Shown one piece after another: positions 17,893 through 19,041 of a DNA stretch of 19,041 bases. The stretch covers positions 1-19,041 of the forward strand of contig CAJVPJ010000685.1 of the NCBI GenBank assembly GCA_910592205.1, in the 5' to 3' direction. Every line of letters starts with the position of its first letter. Position 1 is the stretch's first letter. A program made the position numbers and the translations under genes. Under the pieces are notes generated by a model. The model did not search any database and had not been told where the DNA came from. It saw only the letters and a program-made list of their open reading frames with translations. The stretch comes from Paraglomus occultum. Taxonomy: Eukaryota; Glomeromycota; Glomeromycetes; Paraglomerales; Paraglomeraceae.

Positions 17893-18299
17893 CTACTTGC
17901 CAATAGTTAAGTCAAAAAGCTTAGTTTCGCAACGATAGAAATAGAAATAATAAAAGTAAAAAGTTTTGTAATAATTAAAGCATAATGATCAGATTGATCG
18001 TTTATTATATCCGAATACTTCAGTATCGAATATTATTTATTTCACATCAAACGTACAACAACATTAACATAAACATGAGGATTTTAGACGGTTGGGGACG
18101 GCTCCTTATATACATTTTGTTGTCACCAAAATCGTGTTACTTTTTCTACGCCACAGAGCGCGTATTTTCTACTTTTCCCACACTGCCACCATAATCGCGT
18201 TACTCGTGTTATTTTCTATTCTTAGCTACATTTTGCGTTCAAAATTCTTGTTACTCGCGTTGTTCTGAGTAACATCTAATTAACAGATCGTCAGGGGTA

Positions 18300-18618
18300 T
18301 TGTTTGATTGCTGCGGAGTAAGATTTTACCACGTGACTTGCTTATCAACGTTAGCCGATCAGTTCGCCGTAACAAATGCATGGGTCAAAGAGATGAGGAA
18401 CTACAACTATTATTGTGATGCATTGTGGACACTTATTATCATCCAGTGCATATTGTTTTACACATGTTTTAACAGGCAGACATTTGTGGGCAAGTTTCCA
18501 TCAACAGAAGTCAGCAGAGGAAGAATTTTTAGATGTAAAGGCCTCAAGTATGACAAGAAAGTATGAGAGTCTATCTTTGGAAATTTTACAATTACATTTG
18601 ACCTGCTTATTTGAATAA
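18300..18618 (+). CDS. Doubtful coding remnant, unrecognised
   Basis: Two overlapping plus frames look partly protein-like. The first is FDCCGVRFYHVTCLS... from about 18300, following an ATTAACAG acceptor-like sequence at 18279-18286. The second runs from about 18475, after TTTTAACAG, as RHLWASFHQQKSAEEEF...LQLHLTCLFE to the stop TAA at 18616-18618. They could be two exons of a small gene or one frameshifted exon. No typical donor joins them and no family is recognised. Confidence 0.2.
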
Positions 18619-19041
18619 CATAAAACATACACTATGATGTGCCAGAAATACATTGATTGGAATTGCACCAAATTATGTACAAAACTGTTCTACTTACATT
18701 AACATAAAGTACATTTTCATCGCCAACATTTCCTGCATGAACTTACCGTTTATGACATATTCTTGATAATCATTCGTTCTTCATGTTCTTCATTTCCTAA
18801 ATTATTTTTCGCATTAACCAACAAATACCCATATATCGTAATTTTTTGTGTAGATCTTTCGGGGGATTTTATATCTATATACTTGATACTTGACTATACC
18901 CACCCACCACCCAGGTTGAAGGAATATATTTATACATTTTATCCTCGTCTTATTTCGTTTCTTATTTTTTTATTTCGACATCCTATTTTGTACATGGTCA
19001 TAATCAGTCATTTTCTATCATCATCGTTTGTCATACATTCC
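18619..19041. other. Right end, nothing recognised
   Basis: AT-rich sequence without an open frame, RNA gene or repeat that I can support. Confidence 0.45.

Larger units (their letters stand above)
17256..17984. other. Spacer with repeats but no supported gene
   Basis: The minus-strand frames at 17235-17466 overlap each other and match nothing I recognise. The stretch contains an imperfect inverted repeat (17506-17517 with 17559-17570) and an 18-base direct repeat (17825-17842 and 17875-17892). Confidence 0.4.

Noticed and set aside
1-19041. Search for CRISPR arrays, bacterial operons, ribosome-binding sites, rRNA and tRNA genes
   Set aside because: The window has spliced genes and poly(A) signals of a eukaryote; no regularly spaced repeats or cloverleaf-like sequences were seen by eye.

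Overview
The window is eukaryotic and most likely comes from an arbuscular mycorrhizal fungus (Glomeromycotina, Rhizophagus-like). The reasons are a strongly AT-rich sequence, short introns of 70-100 bases with GTAAG/GTAAAT donors and TAG/CAG acceptors, a kinase gene of the expanded non-RD type typical of these fungi (catalytic loop HCDLHGGN, preceded by Cys-x2-Cys modules and ...TSxNxxLDEFI segments), and a transposon-type MPRPNKKKA...RDKRGKFI fragment. The assignment rests on pattern recognition, not on a search.

The main content is a same-strand tandem array of one gene family encoding a predicted two-pass membrane protein: short basic N-tail, membrane helix 1, extracellular beta-rich domain with a conserved Cys pair and N-glycosylation sequons, membrane helix 2, and a cytosolic tail with a Cys-Cys juxtamembrane motif and a short amphipathic helix. 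Two copies look intact: B (11302-12915, 400 aa) and C (15260-16867, 395 aa). Both have six exons, one of them a 10-base microexon. Copy A (2010-3620) is a nearly full-length pseudogene with five frame-changing indels and a destroyed microexon. Three more relics are not visible as open reading frames: F (exon 2 only, about 4190-4411), E (TATA region plus exons 3, micro and 6, about 8095-8700) and D (last exon only, about 13745-13965). The array also duplicated its flanks: an upstream module occurs at about 9825-10875, 12990-13735 and 14170-15180, and the 3' flanks of A and C are homologous.

Two kinase loci are interspersed. At 4607-7217 lies an apparently intact four-exon gene (787 aa) with a modular N-terminus and a C-terminal protein kinase domain. 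At 1507-1899, on the minus strand, is a single kinase N-lobe exon whose 5' end runs straight into the promoter region of copy A, giving a chimeric reading frame.

Left to right: 1-904 has no gene recognised; 905-1416 is a broken unrecognised gene (one stop, one frameshift); then the kinase fragment, pseudogene A, relic F, the kinase gene, an empty spacer, relic E, a transposon-derived fragment (9232-9536), upstream module 1, gene B, module 2, relic D, module 3, gene C, and a gene-poor right end (17260-19041) with an 18-base direct repeat and one weak coding candidate.

The layout suggests birth-and-death evolution of a surface-protein family beside cytosolic kinases. A functional link between the two families is inference only.
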